The translations under genes were made by a program, and so were the position numbers. The notes beneath the pieces were generated by a model, which was not told the DNA's origin, ran no database searches, and saw only the letters and a list, made by a program, of their open reading frames with translations. Shown here in pieces: positions 33,011-41,126 of a stretch of DNA of 64,000 nt (its first letter is position 1; each line of letters starts with the position of its first letter). Source of the stretch: Cribrihabitans_A pelagius (lineage in GTDB: Bacteria; Pseudomonadota; Alphaproteobacteria; Rhodobacterales; Rhodobacteraceae). Where the stretch lies: NCBI RefSeq assembly GCF_048820915.1, contig NZ_JBMERR010000009.1:107940-171939 (forward strand). The letters run 5' to 3'.

Positions 33011-33724
33011 TCAGCCGATCCGCGCGACCAGAGCCGCCAGCCCGCCCAGATCGGCGATCTCGTGGTAGCGCGGGCTCTCCTCCGGTGCCTCGGCGTGTTC
33101 CACTTCCCAGATCAGCCCGTGCGGCACATAGGTGCCCCAGCCGCCGGCCTCCACCACCGGCACCACGTCCGAGCGCATGGAGTTGCCCACCATCATCGCC
33201 CGCTCCGCCCCGTCGCCGTGCCGGGCAAAGATGCGGGCATAGACCTCCGGCGTCTTTTCCGAGACGATCTCCACTCCGTCGAACAGCTCGCCCAGCCCCG
33301 ATTGCGCCAGCTTACGCTCCTGGTCGAGGAGATCGCCCTTGGTGACCAGCACCACACGGTGGCTCTCTGCCACCGCTTCCACCGCTGCGCGCGCGTGCGG
33401 CAGCAGCTCGATCGGATAGGAGAGCATCATCTGCCCGGCCTCGATCAGCTCCTGGATCACCGCGCCCGGCACTTGACCTTCGGTCACTTCGATCGCGGTT
33501 TCGATCATCGACAGCGTGAACCCCTTCACCCCGTAGCCATAGCGGCCGAGGTTGCGCTTTTCGGCATCCAGCAGCCGCCGTTCCAGTTGCTCTGCGCCGG
33601 TCTGGGCGGGGGTGTGATCCATCAGCAATTCGGCAAAGCGGTCCTGCGTCACGCGGAAGAACCGTTCGTTGTGCCAGAGCGTATCGTCGGCATCGAAGCC
33701 GATTGTTGTCAATTTACGGGCCAA
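33011..33724 (-). CDS. HAD family hydrolase
   Basis: 237 residues. GFDADDTLWHNE carries the DxDxT-like nucleophile block (Asp10, Asp12), VLVTKGD is motif 2 (Thr with downstream Lys), and MMVGNSMRSDVVP is motif 4 with the Mg-binding Asp. The cap is helical (about 20-95). This is a soluble phosphatase-type HAD; the substrate is not predictable. Divergent from clpS. Confidence 0.9.
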   Translation of the reverse strand: MARKLTTIGFDADDTLWHNERFFRVTQDRFAELLMDHTPAQTGAEQLERRLLDAEKRNLGRYGYGVKGFTLSMIETAIEVTEGQVPGAVIQELIEAGQMMLSYPIELLPHARAAVEAVAESHRVVLVTKGDLLDQERKLAQSGLGELFDGVEIVSEKTPEVYARIFARHGDGAERAMMVGNSMRSDVVPVVEAGGWGTYVPHGLIWEVEHAEAPEESPRYHEIADLGGLAALVARIG

Positions 33725-33743
33725 TTCCGGGGTCTCAATCTCT

Positions 33744-33772
33744 TTTACTGCGGGACGGAGAGGCTATATAAG
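33744..33772 (+). promoter_or_regulatory. Probable sigma-70 promoter of clpS
   Basis: TTTACT (33744-33749), 17-base spacer, TATAAG (33767-33772; 5 of 6 consensus). The start site would be near 33779, giving a leader of about 34 bases to the chosen ATG. Confidence 0.5.
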
Positions 33773-33812
33773 CGGGACAGGAATTTCCATCCAGGATTGG
33801 AACAATTTGCCC

Positions 33813-34154
33813 ATGCCGCTGCCGCCCGAGATGATGTCGGACAATCCAGAGGATGATACCGAATTTGGTGTCATGACCAAGACCCGGCCGAAGACCAAAC
33901 GTCCGCCGCGGTACAAGGTCCTCCTCCTGAATGACGATTACACGCCGATGGAATTTGTCGTCATGGTGCTGGAGCGTTTCTTCGGGATGACCCATGCGCA
34001 GGCCTTCGAGGTGATGCTGACGGTGCACAAGAAAGGCGTTGCAGTGGTGGGCGTCTTCAGCCACGAGGTGGCGGAGACCAAGGTCGGCCAGGTGATGGAT
34101 TTTGCCCGCCGCCACCAGCACCCGCTGCAATGCACAATGGAAAAAGAAGACTAA
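33813..34154 (+). CDS. clpS: ATP-dependent Clp protease adaptor ClpS
   Basis: 113 residues. Binds N-degron substrates and delivers them to ClpAP. A flexible acidic N-tail is followed by KTKRPPRYKVLLLNDDYTPM, where the NDD block caps the substrate pocket, then FVVMVLERFFGM and HKKGVAVVGVFSHEVAETKV with the ClpA-binding surface. The start is uncertain: ATGs at 33813, 33831 and 33873 are in frame; MPLPPEM is chosen because related proteins begin MPL. The RsmC-like gene follows after 12 bases. Confidence 0.93.
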   Translation: MPLPPEMMSDNPEDDTEFGVMTKTRPKTKRPPRYKVLLLNDDYTPMEFVVMVLERFFGMTHAQAFEVMLTVHKKGVAVVGVFSHEVAETKVGQVMDFARRHQHPLQCTMEKED

Positions 34155-34166
34155 AGGGGCCCCGCC

Positions 34167-35156
34167 ATGTCCGTTCGCCTGCCACTGGCCATCGAGCTGG
34201 GCGGTTTTGCCGTGCCGGAGGACGGCCCCCTCGCGGTGTTCCACCCGCGTGCGGAGCATGACCTGTCGGTGCTGCCCAAGGCCCAAGTGCAGATCGTGCA
34301 GTCCTTCCGTCCCGATCACGACCATTTCGCCGCGCAAGGCTATGACTGCCGTCCGGACTGGGAGGAGGGCGCGCAGGCCGCGGCGGCGGTGGTGTTCCTG
34401 CCGCGCGCCAAGGCACGGGCGCGGATGCTGATCGCGCAGGCTGCCGCCGCCACGCAAGGGCCGGTGCTGATCGACGGCGCCAAGACCGAAGGCATCGATT
34501 CGGTGCTGAAGGACCTGCGCAAGCGCACAACGCCCTCTGCCCCCGTGTCCAAGGCGCACGGCAAGGTGTTGTGGATCGAGGGCGGCACGGACCTTTCGGA
34601 CTGGCTGCCTGACGCGCCGCAGCAGGTGGAGGGCTTCACCACCGCGCCGGGCGTGTTCTCCGCCGACGGCATCGACCCGGCCTCGCGATTGCTGGCGGAG
34701 GCGCTGCCGCAGAAACTGGGCGCCACCGTGGTGGATCTGGGCGCTGGCTGGGGCTATCTCTCACACGCGGTGCTGGCACGCGACGGGGTCGAAACGCTGC
34801 ATATGGTCGAGGCCGACGCCACCGCCCTGGCCTGTGCGAAGATCAACGTCACTGACTCCCGCGCCGCCTTCCACTGGGCCGACGCCCGCATGTGGCGCGC
34901 GCCGGGACCTGTCGCCACCGTCGTGATGAACCCGCCGTTCCACAGCGGCCGCGCGGCGGAACCGGGCCTTGGCCAGGCGTTCATCGCGGCCGCGGCGCAG
35001 ATGCTGGCGCCCTCCGGCAGCCTGTGGATGGTGGCCAACCGGCACTTGCCCTACGAGGCCACGCTGGCCGCGAGCTTTGTCAAAGTGACGGAAACCGCGG
35101 GCGACAACCGCTTTAAGGTGCTGCACGCGGCAAAGCCCAAACGCCGCCGCGGCTGA
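34167..35156 (+). CDS. Class I SAM-dependent methyltransferase, RsmC-like
   Basis: 329 residues in two halves, as in RsmC (16S rRNA m2G1207 methyltransferase). The N-terminal half is a degenerate Rossmann domain. The C-terminal catalytic half has VVDLGAGWGYLSHAV (motif I) and VVMNPPFHSG (NPPF, typical of N-methyltransferases acting on guanine or adenine). Co-directional with clpS, 12 bases apart. RsmC itself or a close RNA/DNA methyltransferase are both possible. Confidence 0.85.
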   Translation: MSVRLPLAIELGGFAVPEDGPLAVFHPRAEHDLSVLPKAQVQIVQSFRPDHDHFAAQGYDCRPDWEEGAQAAAAVVFLPRAKARARMLIAQAAAATQGPVLIDGAKTEGIDSVLKDLRKRTTPSAPVSKAHGKVLWIEGGTDLSDWLPDAPQQVEGFTTAPGVFSADGIDPASRLLAEALPQKLGATVVDLGAGWGYLSHAVLARDGVETLHMVEADATALACAKINVTDSRAAFHWADARMWRAPGPVATVVMNPPFHSGRAAEPGLGQAFIAAAAQMLAPSGSLWMVANRHLPYEATLAASFVKVTETAGDNRFKVLHAAKPKRRRG

Positions 35157-35237
35157 GCCCGCGGCCCATCTGCGGTTTGTCAAACCGCAGGCGCCGGTCT
35201 AACGTGCCCGCTGAACAGCTCTGAGGGAGTGGCTTCC

Positions 35238-36041
35238 ATGTCCTTTTCAATCTCCGGCAAGACCGCCATCGTGACCGGCGCCTCCAGCGGCATCGGCCTT
35301 GCGATCGGCAAGCAGTACGCCGCGGCCGGCGCCAACGTGATGTTTGCCGATACCCACGAAGACACGCTTGCGGGTGAATTGGGCGAGCAGGCCGACGAAA
35401 GCAACATCCGCTATTTCGCGGGCGACCTGCGCGAGCGGCTGACCATCGCCAACCTGCTGTCCGCCACCATCGACGCCTTCGACGGGGTCGACATCCTGGT
35501 GAACGGCGCCCGCCAGATGGTGCCGACCGACCCGCTGGACCCTGAGGACACATCGCTGGAGCAGCTCTTGACGCAGAGCCTCCTGCCCACCGTGCGCCTG
35601 TCGCAGCAAGTCGCGCGGCGGATGATCAAACAGGGCGAGGACAGTGAGGAAACCGGCCCGCGCGGCTGCATCATCAACCTCTCCTCCATTGCGGCCCGGC
35701 GCACCCACCCGGAGCTGATGGCCTATTCCGTCTCCACCGCGGCGCTCGACCAGGTCACCCGCTCGCTGTCGGTCGCGCTGGCGCCGCACCGCATCCGCGT
35801 GAACTCCATCGCCTTCGGCTCGGTGATGAGCGCCTCGATGCAATCGACGCTCAAGGACAACCGCAGCTACCGCCACGACATCGAAACCCACACGCCGCTG
35901 GGCCGCATCGCCTCGCCCAGCGAGCTGACCGAGACCGCGCAATACCTGGCCTCCGACGCCTCCGGCTTCATGACCGGCCAGGTGCTGACCCTGGACGGCG
36001 GCCGCACCCTGCTGGACCCGGTCGCGGCGGCCGTGCACTGA
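35238..36041 (+). CDS. SDR-family protein lacking the catalytic lysine
   Basis: 267 residues, ATG with GAGGGA 9 bases upstream. TGASSGIG (13-20) is an intact dinucleotide-binding motif and INLSS supplies Ser149/150. The catalytic segment, however, reads MAYSVSTAAL: Tyr163 is present but the position of the essential Lys (YxxxK) is Thr167. The structural NNAG motif is NGAR. The codons (TAT TCC GTC TCC ACC) are clear, so this is not a frame error. It ends 15 bases before hemF, suggesting co-transcription. It may be a weakly active or purely ligand-binding SDR. Confidence 0.85.
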   Translation: MSFSISGKTAIVTGASSGIGLAIGKQYAAAGANVMFADTHEDTLAGELGEQADESNIRYFAGDLRERLTIANLLSATIDAFDGVDILVNGARQMVPTDPLDPEDTSLEQLLTQSLLPTVRLSQQVARRMIKQGEDSEETGPRGCIINLSSIAARRTHPELMAYSVSTAALDQVTRSLSVALAPHRIRVNSIAFGSVMSASMQSTLKDNRSYRHDIETHTPLGRIASPSELTETAQYLASDASGFMTGQVLTLDGGRTLLDPVAAAVH

Positions 36042-36056
36042 CGAAAGACCCTTTCC

Positions 36057-36950
36057 ATGACTGCCGAGATGCTTTCCGAGAAAACCCGCGCCGCCGCCTG
36101 GTTCCGCCAGCTGCGCGACGAAATCGCCGCCGCCTTCGAGGCGCTGGAGCAGAGCCATGGCGAAGGTCCTTTCGCCGAACTGGAGCCGGGCCGTTTTGAG
36201 GTGACCGAAACCCGCCGCAGCACGGACGACGGTTCGGACGCGGGCGGCGGGCTGATGAGCGTGATGCGCGGCGGGCGCGTGTTCGAGAAGGTCGGCGTCA
36301 ACATCTCCGAGGTCTACGGCACGCTGGGCGCCCGCGCGCAAGGAGCGATGGCTGCGCGCAAGGGCATCCCCGGCATGGCGGAGGACCCGCGCTTCTGGGC
36401 GTCGGGCATCTCGCTGGTCGCCCATATGCGCAACCCGCATGTGCCGGCCGTGCACATGAACACCCGGATGTTCTGGACCCCGCATGCCTGGTGGTTCGGC
36501 GGCGGCTCGGACCTCAACCCCTGCATCGAATACGCCGAGGACACGGCGCATTTCCACGGCGTCCAGAAACAGCACCTGGACCCGCATGGGGCCCAGCTTT
36601 ATCCCAAGCTGAAGGCCTGGGCGGATGAGTATTTCTTCATCCCCCACCGCGGCCGCGCCCGCGGGGTCGGCGGCATCTTCATGGACGACCGCAACAGCGG
36701 CGACTGGGAAGCGGATTTCGCCCTCACCCAGGACATCGGCCGCGCCTTCCTGCCGGCATATCTGCCGCTGGTGGAGAAACGCCGCCTGCAGCCCTTCAGC
36801 GACGCCGATAAGGACGCCCAGCTGGTGCATCGCGGGCTCTATGCGGAATACAACCTGGTATACGACCGCGGCACCAAGTTCGGGCTGGAAACCGGCCATG
36901 ACGCCAACGCGGTGCTGATGAGCCTGCCGCCGCTCGCAAAGTGGGTCTGA
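36057..36950 (+). CDS. hemF: Oxygen-dependent coproporphyrinogen III oxidase
   Basis: 297 residues. Aerobic counterpart of HemN in haem and bacteriochlorophyll synthesis. Conserved blocks are VFEKVGVNISEVYG, PAVHMNTRMF, WWFGGGSDLNP, RARGVGGIFMDD and YAEYNLVYDRGTKFGLETG. Cytoplasmic dimer. Follows the SDR gene by 15 bases and ends at a clear terminator. Having both hemF and hemN allows haem synthesis across the oxygen range. Confidence 0.96.
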   Translation: MTAEMLSEKTRAAAWFRQLRDEIAAAFEALEQSHGEGPFAELEPGRFEVTETRRSTDDGSDAGGGLMSVMRGGRVFEKVGVNISEVYGTLGARAQGAMAARKGIPGMAEDPRFWASGISLVAHMRNPHVPAVHMNTRMFWTPHAWWFGGGSDLNPCIEYAEDTAHFHGVQKQHLDPHGAQLYPKLKAWADEYFFIPHRGRARGVGGIFMDDRNSGDWEADFALTQDIGRAFLPAYLPLVEKRRLQPFSDADKDAQLVHRGLYAEYNLVYDRGTKFGLETGHDANAVLMSLPPLAKWV

Positions 36951-36984
36951 GCGCCCCCGCCGCCAGCCCGCACTGATCCCGGTA

Positions 36985-37013
36985 ACGCGCCGCAGCCTCC
37001 GCGGCGCGTTTTT
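36985..37013 (+). terminator. Terminator after hemF
   Basis: ACGCGCCGC (36985-36993), loop AGCCTCC, GCGGCGCGT (37001-37009), ending in TTTTT. Perfect 9-bp stem, 34 bases after the stop. Confidence 0.85.
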
Positions 37014-37143
37014 CCTTGCCTGCAATTGATCCGCCCCCTTGCAGAAAAAGGGGAAGGCTTTCGTCACAACCTGCGCTACACTCATCTGCAACAAGCCCAA
37101 ACGGCGAGCAGTATATTTTTTTGGTGAGGCAGGGGGCAATCTT

Positions 37144-37977
37144 ATGCGCAGGCTGGTTCTAACTCTTTGTGCAACAGTGATGGCGGCTGGCTGCGCCCGG
37201 CAGCCGGACATAGCAGCATCGCCGCCGGGCACCGTCGGACGCGCCGCCCCGGCCGGGCTCGAGCGGCTCAGCACCTACCCTCGCTTCGGCGACAGCGACC
37301 CGCATGACTGGCAGGGCCGCACACCCTGGTCCTACCCGGTGCACGGTATCGACGTCTCCCGCTACCAGGGCGATGTCGACTGGCACCAGGTGCGCCGCGC
37401 CGGGGTCTCCTTTGCCTATATCAAAGCGACCGAGGGCGGCGACCACACCGACCCGCGTTTCAAGGATCACTGGCGCGGCGCCCGCCGCGCTGGCCTGCCG
37501 CGCGGTGCCTACCACTATTACTACTTCTGCCGCCCCGCGGCCCAACAGGCGCGCTGGTTCATCAAACACGTCCCGCGCGACGCCTCCGCTCTGCCGCCGG
37601 TTCTGGACATGGAATGGAACCACATGTCCCGCACCTGCACCGAACGCCCCTCAGGCGCCCATGTGCGGGCCGAGGCCAAGAAGTTTCTAGACATCCTTGA
37701 ACGCCATTACGGCCGCCGCCCGGTGGTCTACACCACGGTTGATTTCTACCGTGACACCGGCATCGGCCGGCTGGGAGGCACCGAGTTCTGGCTGCGCTCG
37801 GTTGCGGGCCACCCGGGCGAGGTCTACCCCGGCAAGCCCTGGAACTTCTGGCAGTATTCCGGCACCGGCCGGGTGCCGGGCGTGGCGGGAGACGTCGACC
37901 TCAACACCTACCGCGGCAGCGCGGCAAGCTGGCTCGCCTGGTCGCGGCAGGGGGTGATGGTGGCAGAAAAGCGGTGA
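37144..37977 (+). CDS. Glycoside hydrolase family 25 (lysozyme-like) lipoprotein
   Basis: 277 residues. MRRLVLTLCATVMAAGCARQ is a lipoprotein signal; Cys17 in AAGC is the acylation site. The GH25 domain starts YPVHGIDVSRYQGDVDW (about 64-80) and has FAYIKATEGG and PPVLDMEWN, holding the catalytic acids (Asp in GIDVS, Asp/Glu in LDMEW). C-terminal WNFWQYSGTGRVPGVAGDVD completes the barrel. The start at 37144 is preferred because it begins the signal peptide. Probably cleaves peptidoglycan glycan from the periplasmic face. Confidence 0.9.
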   Translation: MRRLVLTLCATVMAAGCARQPDIAASPPGTVGRAAPAGLERLSTYPRFGDSDPHDWQGRTPWSYPVHGIDVSRYQGDVDWHQVRRAGVSFAYIKATEGGDHTDPRFKDHWRGARRAGLPRGAYHYYYFCRPAAQQARWFIKHVPRDASALPPVLDMEWNHMSRTCTERPSGAHVRAEAKKFLDILERHYGRRPVVYTTVDFYRDTGIGRLGGTEFWLRSVAGHPGEVYPGKPWNFWQYSGTGRVPGVAGDVDLNTYRGSAASWLAWSRQGVMVAEKR

Positions 37978-38014
37978 AAGAGGGGCTTTGCCCCCGCCGC
38001 CCTGAAGGGCGTCT

Positions 38015-38080
38015 CCCCCAGGATATTTTCAGGCAAGAGGAAGAACGGGCCGGATTCTTCCTCTTGCCCTAAATATCCCG
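38015..38080. repeat. 3'-end stem-loop repeat, copy A
   Basis: GGCAAGAGGAAGAA (38032-38045) pairs perfectly with TTCTTCCTCTTGCC (38055-38068). Outer arms CCAGGATATTTTCA and TAAATATCCCGG extend the stem imperfectly. It sits between converging genes (GH25 and hemC) and likely acts as a bidirectional terminator. Related to 45413-45532 and 54550-54606 by the GGGATATTT arm. Confidence 0.7.
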
Positions 38081-38112
38081 GAGCGCGAGGCAGAGCCTCG
38101 CAAAAAGCCTGA

Positions 38113-39072
38113 TCAGCCGCGCCAGTCGAAGAAGCCTTCGCCCGCGCGCTCCAAGAGCTTCACGGCCATCTCGCGGCCGAGCGCTGCACCGTCTTCCACC
38201 GGGCAGGTCTGGTCATCGCTCAGCGCTTCCGAGCCGTCCGGCCGCAGCACCTCGCCGCGCAGGCGCAGGGTGGTGCCGTCCAGCTCGGCGAGGCCTGCAA
38301 TCGGCGTCTCGCACGAACCGTCGAGAGCGGCGAGGAAGGCGCGCTCTGCCGCCAGCCGCTGACCGGTCACGGCATCGTGGATCGCTTCGAGCAGGGCGGC
38401 GGCGGCGGTGTCGCTGTCCCGCCGCTCGATGCCGATGGCGCCCTGCGCCACGGCAGGCAGCATGTCCTCGGGTGCGATCGGGGTTCTGGGCACCTCCGCC
38501 ATCGCCAGCCGGTTCAGCCCCGCCATCGCAAGGAAGGTGCCTTCCGCCACGCCCTCGGCCAGCTTCCTCAGCCGGGTCTGCACGTTGCCGCGGAACTCCA
38601 CCACCTTGAGATCGGGGCGGCGATGCAGCAGCTGCGCCCGCCGCCGCAGCGAGGAGGTGCCAACCACCGCGCCCTCCGCCAGATCCGCAAGCGCGCCGCC
38701 CGCGGGGGAGATGAAGGCATCGCGCACGTCCTCGCGCGGGAGGTAAGTGCCGATCAGCAGGCCGCCGGGCTGCGCCACCGGCATGTCCTTCATCGAATGC
38801 ACCGCAATGTCGATGCCGCCCGCCAGCAGCGCTTCCTCGATTTCCTTGGTGAACAGCCCCTTGCCGCCCAGCTCCTTCAGCGGCTTGTCGGCTGCAATCA
38901 GCGCCTGGTTGTCGCCGCTGGTCTTGATCACCACGATCTCGAAAGCCTCCTGCGGCAGCCCGTGGGCGGCGGCGAGGCGGTCGCGGGTTTCATGGGCCTG
39001 GGCCAGCGCCAGCGGCGATCCGCGGGTGCCGATCTTCAGGGGCGAAGCGGGGGAAGGCAGGGCGTGTGTCAT
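38113..39072 (-). CDS. hemC: Hydroxymethylbilane synthase (porphobilinogen deaminase)
   Basis: 319 residues. Polymerises four porphobilinogens to hydroxymethylbilane. Opens KIGTRGSPLALAQAHETRD; HSMKDMP, GTSSLRRRAQL and DGSCETPI are present, the last holding the Cys that binds the dipyrromethane cofactor. Divergent from hemE, which acts two steps later. Confidence 0.96.
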   Translation of the reverse strand: MTHALPSPASPLKIGTRGSPLALAQAHETRDRLAAAHGLPQEAFEIVVIKTSGDNQALIAADKPLKELGGKGLFTKEIEEALLAGGIDIAVHSMKDMPVAQPGGLLIGTYLPREDVRDAFISPAGGALADLAEGAVVGTSSLRRRAQLLHRRPDLKVVEFRGNVQTRLRKLAEGVAEGTFLAMAGLNRLAMAEVPRTPIAPEDMLPAVAQGAIGIERRDSDTAAAALLEAIHDAVTGQRLAAERAFLAALDGSCETPIAGLAELDGTTLRLRGEVLRPDGSEALSDDQTCPVEDGAALGREMAVKLLERAGEGFFDWRG

Positions 39073-39083
39073 GCGCCAATCCC

Positions 39084-39121
39084 TAGAGCATATTGCGCAA
39101 AAGAGGAAAGTGCTTTTGCGC
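39084..39121. repeat. Inverted repeat between hemC and hemE
   Basis: GCGCAAAAG (39095-39103), spacer AGGAAAGTG, CTTTTGCGC (39113-39121), preceded by TAGAGCATATT. The layout (TAGAGCAT, then an inverted repeat around a GGAAA spacer) resembles a small palindromic element I know from Rhizobiales. It lies in the divergent promoter region, so it could also be an operator. Confidence 0.55.
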
Positions 39122-39240
39122 CGCCAGACCCCCGCTATCGGGCTGTCGCGGCATTATGCCGTGCTGCGCGGGCCGCGGCCGCCCCTTGACAATCCTGCTC
39201 CCAGCCCTGACCTGAGGCAGACGCGACAAAGGGGATAGAC

Positions 39241-40275
39241 ATGGCCGGACAGAAGAAGCTGCTGCGTGCGTTGGCGGGAGAAGCGCAAGATGTGCCGCCG
39301 ATCTGGATGATGCGCCAGGCGGGCCGCTACCTGCCGGAATACCGCGCGACCCGGGCCGAGGCCGGGGATTTCCTGTCGCTCTGCTACAACCCCGAGCTGG
39401 CGGCCGAAGTCACCCTGCAGCCGCTGCGCCGCTACGGCTTTGACGCCGCGATTCTGTTTGCTGACATCCTTCTGGTGCCGCAGGCGCTGGGGGCGGATCT
39501 GTGGTTCGTCACCGGCGAGGGCCCGCGGCTGTCCACCGTCACCTCTGAGGCTGATTTTGCCAAACTGGGCCCGGTCTCGGACATTCACGAGACGCTGAAC
39601 CCGATCTACGAGACCGTGCGCCTCCTGTCGCGCGAACTGCCCGAAGACACCGCGCTCATCGGCTTTGCCGGCGCGCCCTGGACCGTGGCGACCTACATGA
39701 TCGCGGGCCGCGGCACGCCTGACCAGGGCCCGGCCCATGCCCTTCGCGAGGAAAACACCGCCCTGTTCGAGGCGCTGCTTGCCCGCATCACCGAAGCCAC
39801 CATCGAGTACCTCTCCAAGCAGATCGAAGCAGGCGCCGAAGTGGTGAAGATCTTCGACAGCTGGGCCGGCTCGCTGAAGGGCGAGGCGTTCCAGAAGTAC
39901 GCGCTGGAGCCCTGCCGCCAGATCACCCAGGCGCTGAAGGCGCGCCACCCCGGCATCCCCGTCATCGGCTTCCCGCGCGAGGCGGGCGAGAAATACATGG
40001 GCTTTGCCAAGGCGACCGGGGTGGATTGCGTGGCGCTGGACAACTCCGTCGACCCCGAGTGGGCCGCCGCGCATGTGCAGGTGGACGGCTGCGTGCAGGG
40101 CAACCTGGCATCGCGCCACATGGTGACCGGCGGCCAGGACCTTGTGGACGACACCCGCCGCATCGTCGAGGCGTTCCGCAAGGGCCCGCATATCTTCAAC
40201 CTCGGCCACGGCATCACCCCCGACGCCGACCCGGCGAACGTGCAGCTGATGATCGACACGGTGCGCGGTGGCTGA
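39241..40275 (+). CDS. hemE: Uroporphyrinogen decarboxylase
   Basis: 344 residues. Converts uroporphyrinogen III to coproporphyrinogen III. WMMRQAGRYLPEYRATRAE (signature 1, with the substrate-binding Arg), GFAGAPWTVATYMI (signature 2) and FNLGHGI are intact. Divergent from hemC; its last bases overlap the GNAT gene. Confidence 0.97.
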   Translation: MAGQKKLLRALAGEAQDVPPIWMMRQAGRYLPEYRATRAEAGDFLSLCYNPELAAEVTLQPLRRYGFDAAILFADILLVPQALGADLWFVTGEGPRLSTVTSEADFAKLGPVSDIHETLNPIYETVRLLSRELPEDTALIGFAGAPWTVATYMIAGRGTPDQGPAHALREENTALFEALLARITEATIEYLSKQIEAGAEVVKIFDSWAGSLKGEAFQKYALEPCRQITQALKARHPGIPVIGFPREAGEKYMGFAKATGVDCVALDNSVDPEWAAAHVQVDGCVQGNLASRHMVTGGQDLVDDTRRIVEAFRKGPHIFNLGHGITPDADPANVQLMIDTVRGG

Positions 40276-40801
40276 GGCCGCGAGCGGCCTCTTCCTGCGC
40301 GCCGCTGAGCCCGGAGACGGGGCGGCGCTTGCGGCGCTGTCGATCGAGGTCTGGCTTGGCACCTATCTGCGCCGGGGGGTGAGCAGCTTCTTCGCGGATT
40401 ACGTGCTGGAGGCGTTCACCGCGGAGCGCTTCCGCCAGCTGATCGGGGAAGAGGGCGAGCGCCTCATCGTCTCGCAGAACGCCGAGGGCATCGACGGCTA
40501 CATCCGCCTCACCAACGGATGCCGCCCGCCGGAAGGCCCCGGCTCGGCGGTGGAAATCGCCACACTCTACGTCCAGCCCCGCCACCACGGCCGCGGGGTG
40601 GGCCGCGCGCTGCTGGGGAGCGGCTTGCAGATCTGCGCGGACTGGGGCGCGGCCGCGCCGTGGCTGACGACCAATGCGGACAACCTGCCCGCCATCCGCT
40701 TCTATCAGAGCGAGGGGTTCGAGATCACGGGCCGCACGCATTTCCGGATCGGGGCGGAAGCCTATCCGAACGAAATCCTGGTCTACCGGCCTGCCGGGTA
40801 G
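40268..40801 (+). CDS. GNAT family N-acetyltransferase
   Basis: 177 residues, GTG start overlapping hemE by 8 bases. VEIATLYVQPRHHGRGVGRA holds the acetyl-CoA P-loop (RHHGRGVGRA), and NLPAIRFYQSEGF is the following motif B helix. Soluble. Substrate unknown. The overlap with hemE indicates co-translation, but no link to haem is evident. Confidence 0.9.
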   Translation: MAEAASGLFLRAAEPGDGAALAALSIEVWLGTYLRRGVSSFFADYVLEAFTAERFRQLIGEEGERLIVSQNAEGIDGYIRLTNGCRPPEGPGSAVEIATLYVQPRHHGRGVGRALLGSGLQICADWGAAAPWLTTNADNLPAIRFYQSEGFEITGRTHFRIGAEAYPNEILVYRPAG

Positions 40802-40915
40802 TGCCGGCCGCGCCACGGCAGCTTGCCTTGGCCGGGGAATTGGGGCATCAGCGCTGCAACAGGCGCCGCGAATAGGAACTTAACGGTGGATTACGGTAAA
40901 TCTGGAGCACCCAAA

Positions 40916-41068
40916 ATGGGCAAGAACAAACCTCGTCACGCCGAACACAACGCCAAGGGGACAGACAAGAACCCCTTTGGCAAGCAGGACGACAAGAGCG
41001 CGCTCCTGGAGCGGATGAAGGCCGCAGCCGCAAAGGCCAAAGCCGAGAAGGCTGAGAAGAAAGACTGA
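40916..41068 (+). CDS. Small Lys/Ala-rich protein
   Basis: 50 residues, ATG with GGAG at 40904. MGKNKPRHAEHNAKGTDKN leads to a charged helix ERMKAAAAKAKAEKAEKK. Strongly basic, cytoplasmic, reminiscent of small nucleic-acid-associated proteins in this family. The open frame extends to 40823, but the SD supports 40916. Function unknown. Confidence 0.75.
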   Translation: MGKNKPRHAEHNAKGTDKNPFGKQDDKSALLERMKAAAAKAKAEKAEKKD

Positions 41069-41083
41069 CCGCTGCTACGGGCG

Positions 41084-41105
41084 CAATCCGCTTCGAAGCG
41101 GATTG
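41084..41105. repeat. Perfect 22-bp palindrome between converging genes
   Basis: CAATCCGCTTC / GAAGCGGATTG, no spacer. Located between the Lys-rich protein gene and the converging CoA-transferase gene. Can form a hairpin on either strand, but no T-run follows; a weak bidirectional terminator is the simplest reading. Confidence 0.5.
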
Positions 41106-41126
41106 GCCGGCTGCCGCGGGCGGCGC

